A stretch of 64,000 bases of DNA from Pollutibacter soli (GTDB lineage: Bacteria > Bacteroidota > Bacteroidia > Chitinophagales > Chitinophagaceae). The stretch is from positions 1-64,000 of the forward strand of contig JARJHS010000009.1 in NCBI GenBank assembly GCA_029269725.1, read 5' to 3'. Within the stretch, counting starts at the first letter, position 1; each line of letters opens with the position of its first letter. A program made the translations under genes and the position numbers. Positions 1 to 8,848 of the stretch are shown here, in pieces. The notes below the pieces were generated by a model. That model searched no databases, was not told the DNA's origin, and saw only the letters and a list, made by a program, of their open reading frames with translations.

Positions 1-50
1 ACCTCCTTTTTATACAGCTCAATTGTGTATAAACCTATATCCAAAACTGA

Positions 51-90
51 AAATAAAAAAAGCTGCCTCATTTTACTTTTGAGACAGCCT
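51..90 (-). terminator. Intrinsic terminator, minus strand
   Basis: Arms at 62-69 and 81-88 pair with one wobble when read on the minus strand, around an 11-base loop. They are followed on that strand by a run of T (the A-rich stretch at 51-60). It lies about 95 bases beyond the stop of the DUF4407 gene and probably ends that transcript. No gene is supported in positions 1-181. Confidence 0.7.
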
Positions 91-181
91 CTTTTATTTG
101 CAGTTTAATCAAAACCAACAGGTCCAGGTAACGTTTGTCTATAAATTAATCTCTGTCAGGAATTGTCAGGTCTGGGTTCTT

Positions 182-1381
182 TTAATTCTCCTGCTTACTC
201 AATATATCTCTCTTTATTTCATTCCACATTCCGTCAAAACTTCTGTTATTATCCTCGCGGAATCTTGTAGAAAGAGATCTGATTTTTTCTTCCCTGTCTT
301 CTTTTGTAAGATTGAAAAACCCGCGGATCATATCTGCATCATTTTCGTAGGCGAGTTCATTGTATAGTGTTTTGAGCGCCTTCTCTTTTTGGATATTATC
401 AAAAGCCATATTCTTTTCCATCTCTTCGCGAAGCATCGCCTTCTGCTCATAACTTCCTGCCGGTAATAGTGATTTGGCAATGATCGGCATGAGTTCAATC
501 AACATCAATATTGCTACAATCAGGTAATACCTGTATTTTAATGCATCATTACCTTTCAAAAGATTGTTCAAGGCTTCCGCGCGCGTAAGAAAACCGTTGT
601 TCAATGTTGCTGCAAATAGTTCTTCTTCTTTTCTCTTTGTGGAGTCGATGCTTTGAAGAGAAGATTGGATCTGATCTTTTCCTGGCTGATTGACTCTTAT
701 CAGGGCCTGGAATTCAGCATCCAGTTTTTCATATTCTGCTTTTTTTGCGAGAGCTATTCTTTCAATACCCACTTTGCCGGTACCACCCGTACCATCAGCT
801 TCGCGGATGTAATTTTCACGAGCGAGATTGACATCTTTAAGTAACGACTGCTCTTTGTCGTCGATTGAATTTTTTTCCTGTGTCAGCTCCAGTTTCTTTT
901 TCTGGTACAGCGTGTCCAGCTCATTTGCTTTGCGTTGTTTTCTGCCTTCATTGTCCAGGCTGATCTGTACTTTGATTTCTTTATCAAACAAATAAAGAAT
1001 TGCAGGTTGCGCCATAAAAACACCGATGGTCAGTGCGAGTAATCCTCGGAACAGGTAAGGCCGGATTTTCTTTTTGTTTCCTGAATGAATGCCTTTAATC
1101 AGGGCCCTGTCGATACTCAGGATAATAAATCCCATGAACAGACCCAGCGGAACAAATATCCAGGCCGACTCGATTGCGGTAGAAAAAAAGTAAGTCCATG
1201 CCAGGGTTGCAAAAAGCCACGTCGTCATCACGATCATACCGACGATTGAATATCGGTTTCTGTCGATCACGCATTCTGATACGATTTCTTTTTCGGCAGT
1301 GGAAAGCCACCATAAAAATTCCTGAAATGCAGAAGGTTCATAGGTTGCGCGCTGCGCAACCGAAATTGGTTGATTTGCCAT
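182..1381 (-). CDS. DUF4407 family membrane protein
   Basis: The 399-residue protein has a hydrophobic core typical of the DUF4407 family: membrane segments near residues 44-66, 72-90 and 110-132, then a long charged coiled-coil region (about 140-275), a fourth membrane segment near 285-305, and a basic and acidic C-terminal tail. The reading SIDRALIKG after the second segment fits the family. Its role is unknown; a membrane-anchored coiled-coil scaffold is all the sequence suggests. It is divergent from yidC across a 212-base gap, with a terminator downstream, so it is probably transcribed alone. The start MANQPIS is the first Met of the frame. Family assignment is by recognition only. Confidence 0.8.
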   Translation of the reverse strand: MANQPISVAQRATYEPSAFQEFLWWLSTAEKEIVSECVIDRNRYSIVGMIVMTTWLFATLAWTYFFSTAIESAWIFVPLGLFMGFIILSIDRALIKGIHSGNKKKIRPYLFRGLLALTIGVFMAQPAILYLFDKEIKVQISLDNEGRKQRKANELDTLYQKKKLELTQEKNSIDDKEQSLLKDVNLARENYIREADGTGGTGKVGIERIALAKKAEYEKLDAEFQALIRVNQPGKDQIQSSLQSIDSTKRKEEELFAATLNNGFLTRAEALNNLLKGNDALKYRYYLIVAILMLIELMPIIAKSLLPAGSYEQKAMLREEMEKNMAFDNIQKEKALKTLYNELAYENDADMIRGFFNLTKEDREEKIRSLSTRFREDNNRSFDGMWNEIKRDILSKQEN

Positions 1382-1557
1382 TAAAGTCTGTTTTACCGTT
1401 TCAACAGACAGGGAGACGCTAAAACAATCCGACAGGTTGGAAGGAGATGTAAAGCTATCAGGAAAACGTGATTTGCGGTCTCAAAGTATTGATTAGCTGT
1501 TAAAAAGCTGTCAAAGCCACCACCGGAAAACATTCCTTCAAAGTTCCCGTCCTTTGT

Positions 1558-1565
1558 TACCTTTG
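1558..1565 (+). promoter_or_regulatory. Bacteroidota -7 element before yidC
   Basis: TACCTTTG matches the Bacteroidota primary sigma factor -7 consensus TAnnTTTG exactly and sits 28 bases before the yidC start. A -33 TTG at the usual spacing is not clear (TTC at 1537-1539), so the call rests on the -7 element and position. Confidence 0.6.
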
Positions 1566-1593
1566 CCGCTCAAATTTTGATAAACGATTTCAA

Positions 1594-3432
1594 ATGAAAC
1601 TGGATAGAAATTCGGTGATTGGTTTTGTGTTGTTGGCTGTATTGTTTTTTGGCTATTTCTACTTTACAAGGCAGGGTCAGATCGAGCTTGAAAAAAAGCA
1701 GAAGGCTACGCAGGACTCATTGGCAAAACTGCCCCGTCGAAATGATACTTCAAATGCTCCTGTAATTACACAAATTCCCGACTCCAACGTTCAGGTGCCA
1801 GCCACAGGGAGCCTGATCCAGCAGGGCCAGGGAACAGAAGAATTGAAAACACTTGAAAATGACCTGGTACGCATCGTTTTTTCCAACAAAGGCGGGCAAC
1901 CGAAGATTGTAGATCTGAAGAAGTACAAATCGGTTGATAGTTCCCAGGTGAGAATGGTCGATACATCTTTCGATAAATTGTCATACATGATCAATACTGG
2001 TACGAATAACACCGCCAGCATAATTGATCTGTATTTCAGTGGCGGAGATGTAAAATCAAATCCTGACGGGAGTCAATCAATTTCTTATCGCCTTGGCGAT
2101 TCAACCGGCAAAAGCATAGAGCATGTATTTACATTGAGCAAAGATCAGTACATGGTCGATTGGGCAGTGAATCTGAAAGGTGCAGACAAATTGTTTACCC
2201 AGAATGCGCTTAATCTGCTCTGGCAGACAAGGGCTGTTCAGCATGAATATGATATCAAGGGTGAGAAGAGAGAAACGCAAATCGGATTGTTGGAAGGAGA
2301 TGGATTTGACTACTTCACAATGGGAGACGGACTGAACAAGAAATTTGAAGAAGGCGTGAAGTGGATCAGTCTTAAACAGAAATTTTTTAACACGACTGTC
2401 ATTGCGGAGAGTGGTTTTTCTTATGCTGAGATTAACTGTCAGGTTCCACACGATTCAACTCAGATCGTGGCAAGTGCAGTAACCAATCTCAGATCTACCA
2501 TTCCTGTAGGTTCGGACATTCCTTTGAAATACCGGATTTATTACGGACCGAATGATTTTAAAATTCTGAAGAGTTATAAAAATGACATGGAAGACCTGGT
2601 AAATCTGGGTCAGGGCTTTTATGCGTTTGTAAAATATATCAACCGGTGGATAGTATTACCGGTATTCAATTTTTTCACAAAGTTTGTTGTTAGTTATGGA
2701 CTGGTGATTGCTTTGCTGACCATTTTCATCCGGTTGCTTACTTCTCCACTGGTGTACAGCAGTTACCTGAGTGGTGCGAAAATGAAAGCTTTACGTCCTG
2801 AAATTGATATCCTTAAAGCGAAATACAAGGAGGATCAGCAGGCATTCAGCATGGAACAGATGAAATTGTTCAGAACCGCAGGGGTTAACCCTTTGGGTGG
2901 TTGTATTCCGGCACTTTTACAGATACCGATATTCTTTGCGCTATACAGTTTCTTTAACTCCAATATTGCGCTCCGCGGAGAAAAATTCTGGTGGGCGAAC
3001 GACTTGTCCAGTTATGATGCTGTGATTAAATGGAGTTACGAGCTTCCGTTTATAGGAAGTCACATCAGTTTATTTACCATACTCGCGGTTGTAACAAGTT
3101 TGTTGATTTCTCTGTACAGTATGAGTATGACACCGGATCAGAATAATCCTGTGTTGAAATACATGCCATATATTTTCCCGGTTTTGTTATTGGGCATATT
3201 CAATAGCCTTCCTTCAGCATTAACATGGTATTACACTGTGTCCAACGTAATTACGCTTATATTGCAGTTTGTAATTCAGAATTACATCATCAATCATGAT
3301 AAGATCCTGGCGCAGCTGGAAGAAAACAAAAAGAAGCCGCGCACGAAACCCAAATGGCAGGAGCGATTAGAACAGATGCAGGAGACACAGAAGAAGGTGG
3401 ATCAGATGAAAAAGAACAATCAGAAAAAATAA
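1594..3432 (+). CDS. yidC: Membrane protein insertase YidC
   Basis: A 612-residue YidC/Oxa1 family insertase that places proteins into the inner membrane with or without SecYEG. An N-terminal membrane anchor spans about residues 8-25. It is followed by a large periplasmic beta domain to about residue 340, then the conserved insertase core with five membrane segments. The core includes FIRLLTSPL with the groove arginine, the cytoplasmic hairpin KMKALRPEI...LKAKY, and the later segment PSALTWYYTVSNVITL. The C-terminal tail (about 560-612) is very rich in Lys and Gln, as in ribosome-binding tails. Length and layout are those of Gram-negative YidC. It has its own -7 element and terminator, so it is probably monocistronic. 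Confidence 0.97.
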   Translation: MKLDRNSVIGFVLLAVLFFGYFYFTRQGQIELEKKQKATQDSLAKLPRRNDTSNAPVITQIPDSNVQVPATGSLIQQGQGTEELKTLENDLVRIVFSNKGGQPKIVDLKKYKSVDSSQVRMVDTSFDKLSYMINTGTNNTASIIDLYFSGGDVKSNPDGSQSISYRLGDSTGKSIEHVFTLSKDQYMVDWAVNLKGADKLFTQNALNLLWQTRAVQHEYDIKGEKRETQIGLLEGDGFDYFTMGDGLNKKFEEGVKWISLKQKFFNTTVIAESGFSYAEINCQVPHDSTQIVASAVTNLRSTIPVGSDIPLKYRIYYGPNDFKILKSYKNDMEDLVNLGQGFYAFVKYINRWIVLPVFNFFTKFVVSYGLVIALLTIFIRLLTSPLVYSSYLSGAKMKALRPEIDILKAKYKEDQQAFSMEQMKLFRTAGVNPLGGCIPALLQIPIFFALYSFFNSNIALRGEKFWWANDLSSYDAVIKWSYELPFIGSHISLFTILAVVTSLLISLYSMSMTPDQNNPVLKYMPYIFPVLLLGIFNSLPSALTWYYTVSNVITLILQFVIQNYIINHDKILAQLEENKKKPRTKPKWQERLEQMQETQKKVDQMKKNNQKK

Positions 3433-3440
3433 TCAATACA

Positions 3441-3466
3441 TGGCCCGCAATGCGGGTCATTCTTTT
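3441..3466 (+). terminator. Intrinsic terminator after yidC
   Basis: An 8-base stem (TGGCCCGC with GCGGGTCA, one G-T pair), a three-base loop, and TTCTTTT after it, 8 bases beyond the yidC stop. Confidence 0.85.
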
Positions 3467-3529
3467 AACAGTTACGCCTGCAACCCGCGAAGGGATTTGA
3501 TTATCTTTAATCCAATTTATAAATAACAT

Positions 3530-4189
3530 ATGAAGAAGAGCATTCTCTTCCCCGTTATACTGATCGTATTTTCTACAAATCTTTTTGCTCAGAAGACGTT
3601 ATCTGAGGGATCAATACAATATGATGTATCTGTGCAAACAGGAACTACAGAACCTAAAATGGCTGATATGTTTGACGGTGCAAAAGCTACCTTATTGCTA
3701 AAGGGAACAATGAGTCGTTCAGAACTTAGCAGCGCATTAGGTAGCACAACAACAATTTTTGATCATCGTACGGGAACCGGCGTTGTACTAAGGGATTTCG
3801 GCTCTCAGAAGTTGCTGATAAAAATGAATCGCGCAAACTGGACCGACAAGAACAAGAAATATAGCGGAATCGTTTTTAAAAAGACTGGCGAAACAAAAAT
3901 GATTGCTGGCTATAAATGTGAAAAAGCAGAAGCAGTTTTGAAAGACGGAAGTTCTTTCACGGTATTCTATACTCCTGATATCGTTCCTGAAAATGCAGAA
4001 TATGATGCTCAGTTTAAAAATCTGCCGGGTCTTCCTTTGGAATATGAGTCCATCCAGGGTAAGATGAAAATAAAATATACCGCTTCTAAAATCAGCTTTG
4101 ATCCGGTTCCGGTAGGAAGGTTTGAAATTCCCACTTCAGGATACCGGGAAATGACCTATGAAGAAAGCACAAAACGCCCAGGTCAGTAA
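3530..4189 (+). CDS. Exported protein, DUF4412/GLPGLI-like
   Basis: A 219-residue protein with a clear signal peptide (MKKSILFPVILIVFSTNLFAQ, cleavage after about residue 20). The mature part is a single beta-rich domain. It contains the segment NLPGLPLEY and the phrase MIAGYKCEKAEAVLKDGSSFTVFYTPD, which resemble the Bacteroidota DUF4412/GLPGLI group of periplasmic or outer-membrane-associated proteins. No catalytic motif is visible and the function is unknown. A near-consensus -7 element (TATCTTTA, 3502-3509) precedes it. It is independent of yidC because a terminator lies between them. Confidence 0.75.
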   Translation: MKKSILFPVILIVFSTNLFAQKTLSEGSIQYDVSVQTGTTEPKMADMFDGAKATLLLKGTMSRSELSSALGSTTTIFDHRTGTGVVLRDFGSQKLLIKMNRANWTDKNKKYSGIVFKKTGETKMIAGYKCEKAEAVLKDGSSFTVFYTPDIVPENAEYDAQFKNLPGLPLEYESIQGKMKIKYTASKISFDPVPVGRFEIPTSGYREMTYEESTKRPGQ

Positions 4190-4223
4190 AAAAATCAACA
4201 GAATTGGAATTTGCAGCGAAGAA

Positions 4224-4574
4224 TTACCTGATAGCAGGAGCCATCGGAGTTTTGAATTTCTGCAGGAAAGTTTTGGTTTTGTAAGGGATAAAGATGGTCA
4301 CATTGCCTTTTTGGTACGCCATCATTGAATTGAGGGTCGTAACCTTATCAGCCCTTCTTGAACCAAAAGTTTTGTTCGAGATATTATAACCTGAATTCAG
4401 AGAAATGTTCAGGTTCTTTTTAATACTTGAGAATGATGATTTCTTTGATTTGGATCCTCCACCATTCATGGTTCCGTCAACAGCAAAAACAGTCTGCGTA
4501 AAAGCGATCACCACGAAGATGGTGGCAATTTTTTTGCAAACATTTTTTAAGGTGCTATGTTTTGGTTTGTCCAT
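4224..4574 (-). CDS. Small exported protein, unknown function
   Basis: I do not recognise this 116-residue protein. A basic N-terminus and hydrophobic core (about residues 16-31, ending TVFA) look like a signal peptide. The mature part is Ser/Lys-rich and has no Cys. Its C-terminus carries a hydrophobic strand (GNVTIFIPYKTKTF). An unusually good promoter lies directly upstream on the same strand and supports a real gene. The -7 element ends only 7 bases before the ATG, so the message may be leaderless or nearly so. It is convergent with the DUF4412-like gene. Confidence 0.6.
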   Translation of the reverse strand: MDKPKHSTLKNVCKKIATIFVVIAFTQTVFAVDGTMNGGGSKSKKSSFSSIKKNLNISLNSGYNISNKTFGSRRADKVTTLNSMMAYQKGNVTIFIPYKTKTFLQKFKTPMAPAIR

Positions 4575-4580
4575 GTGCTA

Positions 4581-4612
4581 CAAATATAATTAAAAAGTTT
4601 TTATAAAATCAA
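4581..4612 (-). promoter_or_regulatory. Bacteroidota promoter, minus strand
   Basis: On the minus strand, TATATTTG (4588 down to 4581) matches TAnnTTTG exactly. A TTG lies at 4612-4610, 21 bases upstream, within the family spacing range. The predicted start of transcription falls within a few bases of the ATG at 4574. Confidence 0.6.
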
Positions 4613-4719
4613 GTGTCCAGGGAGAAACTTTAATAATGTATTAACGTAGTTTATTAAAAAAGGTTGCCTAAAATTGGGGCTTTCCGTTTTAAATCTTAAC
4701 TTTCAAGAACCTGCAACAA

Positions 4720-6141
4720 ATGAGTATAAATCCCTACCGTCAGGAACACGAAAATATACGCGAATTACTGAATCAATACGAGAACCTGAAAGCAGGCCGC
4801 CCAAACTCCTTTCTTGACGAGGAATCATTCGAACGAATTATTGACCATTTTGACGATATGGACGAGCTTAACCGTGCTATAGAGGCGGCTGAGGCAGGCA
4901 TTTCCCAATTCCCTTTTTCTTCTTCCCTTTTCATTAAAAAGGCTGATTTACTCATTGCAGCCAGGCAATACAATAAGGCCCTGGACTTACTCGAACAGGC
5001 TGAAATCCTTGATAGTACAGATATCGATATCTATATTTTGCGGACAGATGCCTACCTCGCACTGGATCAACAGGAAAAAGCAGTGAAATTGCTGGAAGAA
5101 GCAATTGACCTGTTTGAGGGAGAAGAAAGATTAAATCTCCTTTTCGAGCTTGCGGATGTATACGATGATTATGAGGAATTCGACAAAATATTCGACTGTT
5201 TAAAGCTCATCCTGGAATACGATCCGAATAATGAGGAAGCGCTTTACAAGATATGTTTCTGGACTGATTTCACAGGAAGAAATGAAGAAAGCATCAGGCT
5301 GCATCAACTCGTAATAGATGAATATCCCTATAACGAACTTGCCTGGTTTAACCTGGCAGCAGCGTACCAGGGGTTGAAGCTGTATGAGAAATCCATAGAT
5401 GCATACAAATATGCACTTGTCATCAATGAAAAATTCGATTACGCCTACAGGAATATGGCTGACGCGTATATCCGTCTGCGTAAGTACAAAGATGCCATTG
5501 ATGCATTAGAAAGGGTAGTAGAACTTACAAGACCTGAAGATGTGATTTATGAAGCGATCGGACACTGTTATGATAAACTGAAAAACTACGCACAGGCCAG
5601 GTTTTACTACAGGAAAGCATCACACCTGAACCCGGAAGATGCAAAGTTGCATTTCAAAATTGCCGGCACATATATCAATGAAAAAATATGGCCACAGGCC
5701 ATCAAGTACCTTGAGCAGGCACTTCGTATAAACAAAATGCAGCCGGAATTTAACCTTGCTATGGGTGAGGCTCAAATGCAGATCGGACGGCAGAAAGAGG
5801 CCATCCAATACTTCTCGAACGTGGTACATAACCGGCCAAGGAAAAGTGCAGGATGGGATGCTCTGATCAGATGTCTTTACGCAGCTAAAAATTTTGATGA
5901 AGCAGAAAAACACGTAACTGCAGCATTAAAAATCACCATGGGGAAACCTGTTTTCCTTTTCTATCATTGCGCCATACTTTTTGCCCAGGGAAGATCAAAA
6001 GAAGCATTACTCATGTTGGAGAGTGCAATGGAGAAAGCTCCGAAAATGCTCCGGAAAATGCTGCTATTAAATCCTTCACTGCTGCAGAACCAGCAGGTAG
6101 TCGATATCGTAGCCAGATTCAAAAGAAGCCGTTCAATCTGA
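4720..6141 (+). CDS. TPR repeat protein, cytoplasmic
   Basis: A 473-residue protein without a signal peptide, built almost wholly of tetratricopeptide repeats from about residue 50 to 440. Typical repeat cores are AWFNLAAAYQGLKLYEKSIDAYKYA, read in part, and later copies with the W/L-G-Y-A-F-A-P pattern. Such proteins are protein-protein interaction scaffolds; the partner cannot be read from the sequence. The N-terminus is acidic with a DDMDELNRAIEAAEAG stretch. A near-consensus promoter (TTG 4674-4676, 20 bases, TAACTTTC 4697-4704) stands just before it. It lies 97 bases upstream of the phosphosulfolactate synthase gene, on the same strand, so cotranscription is possible. Confidence 0.85.
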   Translation: MSINPYRQEHENIRELLNQYENLKAGRPNSFLDEESFERIIDHFDDMDELNRAIEAAEAGISQFPFSSSLFIKKADLLIAARQYNKALDLLEQAEILDSTDIDIYILRTDAYLALDQQEKAVKLLEEAIDLFEGEERLNLLFELADVYDDYEEFDKIFDCLKLILEYDPNNEEALYKICFWTDFTGRNEESIRLHQLVIDEYPYNELAWFNLAAAYQGLKLYEKSIDAYKYALVINEKFDYAYRNMADAYIRLRKYKDAIDALERVVELTRPEDVIYEAIGHCYDKLKNYAQARFYYRKASHLNPEDAKLHFKIAGTYINEKIWPQAIKYLEQALRINKMQPEFNLAMGEAQMQIGRQKEAIQYFSNVVHNRPRKSAGWDALIRCLYAAKNFDEAEKHVTAALKITMGKPVFLFYHCAILFAQGRSKEALLMLESAMEKAPKMLRKMLLLNPSLLQNQQVVDIVARFKRSRSI

Positions 6142-6238
6142 AAAGTCCATCAATAATCAGCTCTGATATTTGAATTTCCTTCAACGCAACTCCCCGTTTT
6201 CTTTCTTAATATTGCACAAATTTTAACCCAGCAGATTA

Positions 6239-7009
6239 ATGAACTTTAACCTCTCTCAAATTCCGGAACGCATACCAAAACCGCGTAAGTCCGGATTGAC
6301 GATGGTAATGGACAAGGGCCTGAGCATTGAGGAAGCGAGGAATTTTTTGAGTATCGGAAAGCCCCATGTGGATATAGTGAAACTTGGATTTGGAACATCC
6401 TTTGTAACACCTAATCTCCGTGAAAAAATAGAACTGTATCATTCGCATGATATTCCCATTTATTTTGGTGGAACACTCTTCGAAGCATTCCTGATTCGTG
6501 GTCAGTTTGATGACTATATCAGCGTCTGCAAAGATTACGGTGTCCGTTATATGGAGGTAAGCGATGGTTCCATTACAATTCCACACGCTGAAAAATGTGG
6601 CTACATCGAAAAACTCACCAAACACGGAATAGTTCTTAGCGAAGTTGGTAGTAAGGATGCTGCACACATAATCCCGCCATACAAGTGGATAGAACTGATG
6701 AAAGCTGAACTGGAAGCGGGATCTTCTTATGTAATTGCTGAAGCACGCGAAGCCGGTAACGTGGGTATCTATCGCGGAAGCGGTGAAGTCCGTGAAGGTC
6801 TGGTACAGGAAATTCTCACTCAAATACCTGGTGAAAAAATCATTTGGGAAGCTCCGCAAAAAGCACAGCAATTGTATTTTATCGAATTGCTCGGGTGTAA
6901 TGTAAACCTCGGCAATATCGCACCAACCGAAATAATTCCATTGGAAACAATGAGGCTGGGTTTAAGGGGAGATACTTTCGACCTTTTCCTGAACAAGGCG
7001 CAGTCATGA
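6239..7009 (+). CDS. comA: Phosphosulfolactate synthase, ComA family
   Basis: A 256-residue TIM-barrel protein of the ComA family, which adds sulfite to phosphoenolpyruvate to give phosphosulfolactate. Family features that I can see are MVMDKGL near residue 23-29, DIVKLGFGTS near 45-54, YFGGTLFEAF near 77-86 and the EAREAGNVGIY signature near 181-191. In methanogens this is the first step of coenzyme M synthesis; the Bacillus homologue makes sulfolactate. In Bacteroidota a plausible use is the sulfonate head of capnine-type sulfonolipids, but that is inference. Its stop overlaps the aroE start by four bases (ATGA), which implies translational coupling. A one-mismatch -7 element, TAATATTG, is at 6207-6214. 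Confidence 0.88.
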   Translation: MNFNLSQIPERIPKPRKSGLTMVMDKGLSIEEARNFLSIGKPHVDIVKLGFGTSFVTPNLREKIELYHSHDIPIYFGGTLFEAFLIRGQFDDYISVCKDYGVRYMEVSDGSITIPHAEKCGYIEKLTKHGIVLSEVGSKDAAHIIPPYKWIELMKAELEAGSSYVIAEAREAGNVGIYRGSGEVREGLVQEILTQIPGEKIIWEAPQKAQQLYFIELLGCNVNLGNIAPTEIIPLETMRLGLRGDTFDLFLNKAQS

Positions 7010-7737
7010 AGAAATATGGATTGATTGGATTTCCGTTGAGCCATTCATTCTCGAAAAAATATTTCGCCCGGAAATTTCAGACTGAAAAAATCGGCGATTG
7101 TGTATATGACAATTACCCGATCGAAACCATAGATGCGTTTCCGGAACTGATTCACAGCAATCCTGAATTACAAGGATTGAATGTGACAATACCTTATAAA
7201 GAAAAGGTGATTCCCTATCTCACAAATGCGTCTCCGGTGGTCAATACGATCAGAGCTTGTAACTGCATAAGAATTCAAAATGGCGAGTTAACTGGTCACA
7301 ACACAGATGTAGCGGGTTTTTCGTTTATTCTTAACCGACAGTTGAATCCCAAACACAAAAGAGCTTTGGTGCTTGGTACCGGTGGCGCATCGAAAGCGGT
7401 GAATTATGTTCTCGATATTCAAAATATAGAAAGAATATCTGTCAGCAGAAACCCTGCGCCTGGTGTAATTACATACGATGATCTGACGGAAGAAATAGTG
7501 AAGGAGCATTTACTGATTATCAATACCAGTCCTGTAGGAATGTATCCCGGAATCGGGGATGCACCCTCAATTCCATACAGTGCAATCACCGGAAATCATC
7601 TCTGCGTTGATCTCATTTATAATCCCGCTAAAACAAAATTTCTTCAACTCGCAGAAGAGAAAGGATCAGCTATTCAAAATGGTGAAGAAATGCTTGTTGT
7701 GCAGGCTGAAGAAAGCTGGAAGATCTGGAACTCATAA
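7006..7737 (+). CDS. aroE: Shikimate dehydrogenase
   Basis: A 243-residue shikimate dehydrogenase (NADPH, 3-dehydroshikimate to shikimate). The N-terminal substrate domain has GFPLSHSFSKKYF, the catalytic-lysine motif NVTIPYKEK and the aspartate motif GHNTD. The Rossmann part has GTGGASKAV, then NTSPVGMYP and the C-terminal NGEEMLVVQAEESWKIW. It is somewhat shorter than the usual 270 residues, as is common in Bacteroidota. It overlaps the upstream phosphosulfolactate synthase by four bases, and its stop lies 3 bases from the convergent thioesterase gene. Confidence 0.95.
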   Translation: MKKYGLIGFPLSHSFSKKYFARKFQTEKIGDCVYDNYPIETIDAFPELIHSNPELQGLNVTIPYKEKVIPYLTNASPVVNTIRACNCIRIQNGELTGHNTDVAGFSFILNRQLNPKHKRALVLGTGGASKAVNYVLDIQNIERISVSRNPAPGVITYDDLTEEIVKEHLLIINTSPVGMYPGIGDAPSIPYSAITGNHLCVDLIYNPAKTKFLQLAEEKGSAIQNGEEMLVVQAEESWKIWNS

Positions 7738-7740
7738 AAT

Positions 7741-8172
7741 TCAGGGCTTTATTATTTTCAACACCCCCTCAGGTATCGGTCTGATTCTTTTTGTTTCATA
7801 GTCAAAACAAACCATGCCGGTACGAATGTTCGCGGCTACTATATGTTTGCCATTCTTATCAGATTTTATCTGGTAAACCAGGTCGAAAGTCACTTTGGAA
7901 ATATCGGAAACAGCAACACCAATAATCGCTGTATCACCGTACATCAATTCTGCTTTAAAATCAACCGCCAGTTCTGACATTATCAAACTGACACCTCCGA
8001 AATTCATTTCGGAAAATCCTAATGAAGACAGAAACTGCATGCGCGCTTCATGTGCGATTGAAAGCACACTGTCGTTTCCCAAATGTCCGCCATAATTTAT
8101 GTCAGTAATCCGAACCGGAATATTTGTCTGAAAGTCGAAAGATGATGGAACTATGATATTGTTTTTGCCCAT
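7741..8172 (-). CDS. Acyl-CoA thioesterase, 4HBT hotdog fold
   Basis: A 143-residue single hotdog-domain protein. The motif RITDINYGGHLGNDSVLSIAHEAR near residues 17-40 is the 4HBT motif with its Asp, and the strand IVAANIRTGMVCFD is the typical later strand. It probably hydrolyses acyl-CoA or aryl-CoA thioesters in the cytoplasm; the substrate cannot be told. It is the last gene of the minus-strand run that starts with the psi-like gene at 10548, 30 bases after the anti-sigma gene. Confidence 0.85.
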   Translation of the reverse strand: MGKNNIIVPSSFDFQTNIPVRITDINYGGHLGNDSVLSIAHEARMQFLSSLGFSEMNFGGVSLIMSELAVDFKAELMYGDTAIIGVAVSDISKVTFDLVYQIKSDKNGKHIVAANIRTGMVCFDYETKRIRPIPEGVLKIIKP

Positions 8173-8202
8173 GATGTCCGTTCGGCAATGTAAGGATCGA
8201 TG

Positions 8203-8835
8203 TTATTTCTCGTCAATCACATCAGCCATTTCCGCAAGATCAAAGAAGTTGGAACCGGTTGGCATAAATTGTGAGTGTTCCATTTTCTGTTTCCAGCGAA
8301 GTAAGGTGTTATTCCAACGCTGCCTTACCTGGCTATCCTGCTGACCTGTATTGTATACTGACTTTACCATATCATTCAGCTTGTAAGACACTCTGTTGTA
8401 ACTACCATCGTTTGCAGGAACCAGGATATAATTAGAATCAGAATATGAAACCTGCGGCTGTATTTTTTTGGACTCTCCGGCCCCGATACTTGTCCTGATA
8501 CTTTCTGCATTCAGGCCTTCATTTTCATTCCTGATAAGATTTACCAATGCAGAAATAATTAAAAGGGTTGAAGCTATCACCGCCGCGTAGGCGAAGATTC
8601 TTTTTCTGTGAAATCTGACTACCGGAGTCTCGGTGGTTGTTTCAGTTTCGGTAACTGACTCAGCATTGATTCCTGCTTTGATCAGATCCCAGGCTCCGGT
8701 GGGAGGCTCTTCCTCCAGTGCATCAAGGGAACTACGCAATTGAAAAGGTTCTTTTTCAAGTTCCTTTTTCAGCAATTCCCAAACTTGCTCAGGAGGTTCT
8801 TCAGTGTATTGATATAATTTCTGTTGCCACTGCAT
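8203..8835 (-). CDS. Probable membrane anti-sigma factor
   Basis: A 210-residue protein directly after an ECF sigma gene (13-base gap). One membrane segment (about residues 80-100, AYAAVIASTLLIISALV) separates an acidic cytoplasmic N-terminus from a periplasmic C-terminus. No zinc-type anti-sigma motif (HxxxCxxC) is present. Instead the N-terminus holds two copies of a short motif, EEPPEQVWELLKKEL near residue 12 and EEPPTGAWDLIKAGI near residue 42, which may be the sigma-binding element. The role is inferred from position and topology. The C-terminal part has no recognised sensor domain. Confidence 0.75.
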   Translation of the reverse strand: MQWQQKLYQYTEEPPEQVWELLKKELEKEPFQLRSSLDALEEEPPTGAWDLIKAGINAESVTETETTTETPVVRFHRKRIFAYAAVIASTLLIISALVNLIRNENEGLNAESIRTSIGAGESKKIQPQVSYSDSNYILVPANDGSYNRVSYKLNDMVKSVYNTGQQDSQVRQRWNNTLLRWKQKMEHSQFMPTGSNFFDLAEMADVIDEK

Positions 8836-8848
8836 AACCGCAATCGGT

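Noticed and set aside
6236-6871. 211-codon open frame on the minus strand
   Set aside because: It is antisense to the phosphosulfolactate synthase gene, which has clear family motifs. The antisense protein has no recognisable domain and is rich in Phe, Thr and Cys, as expected of a shadow frame.
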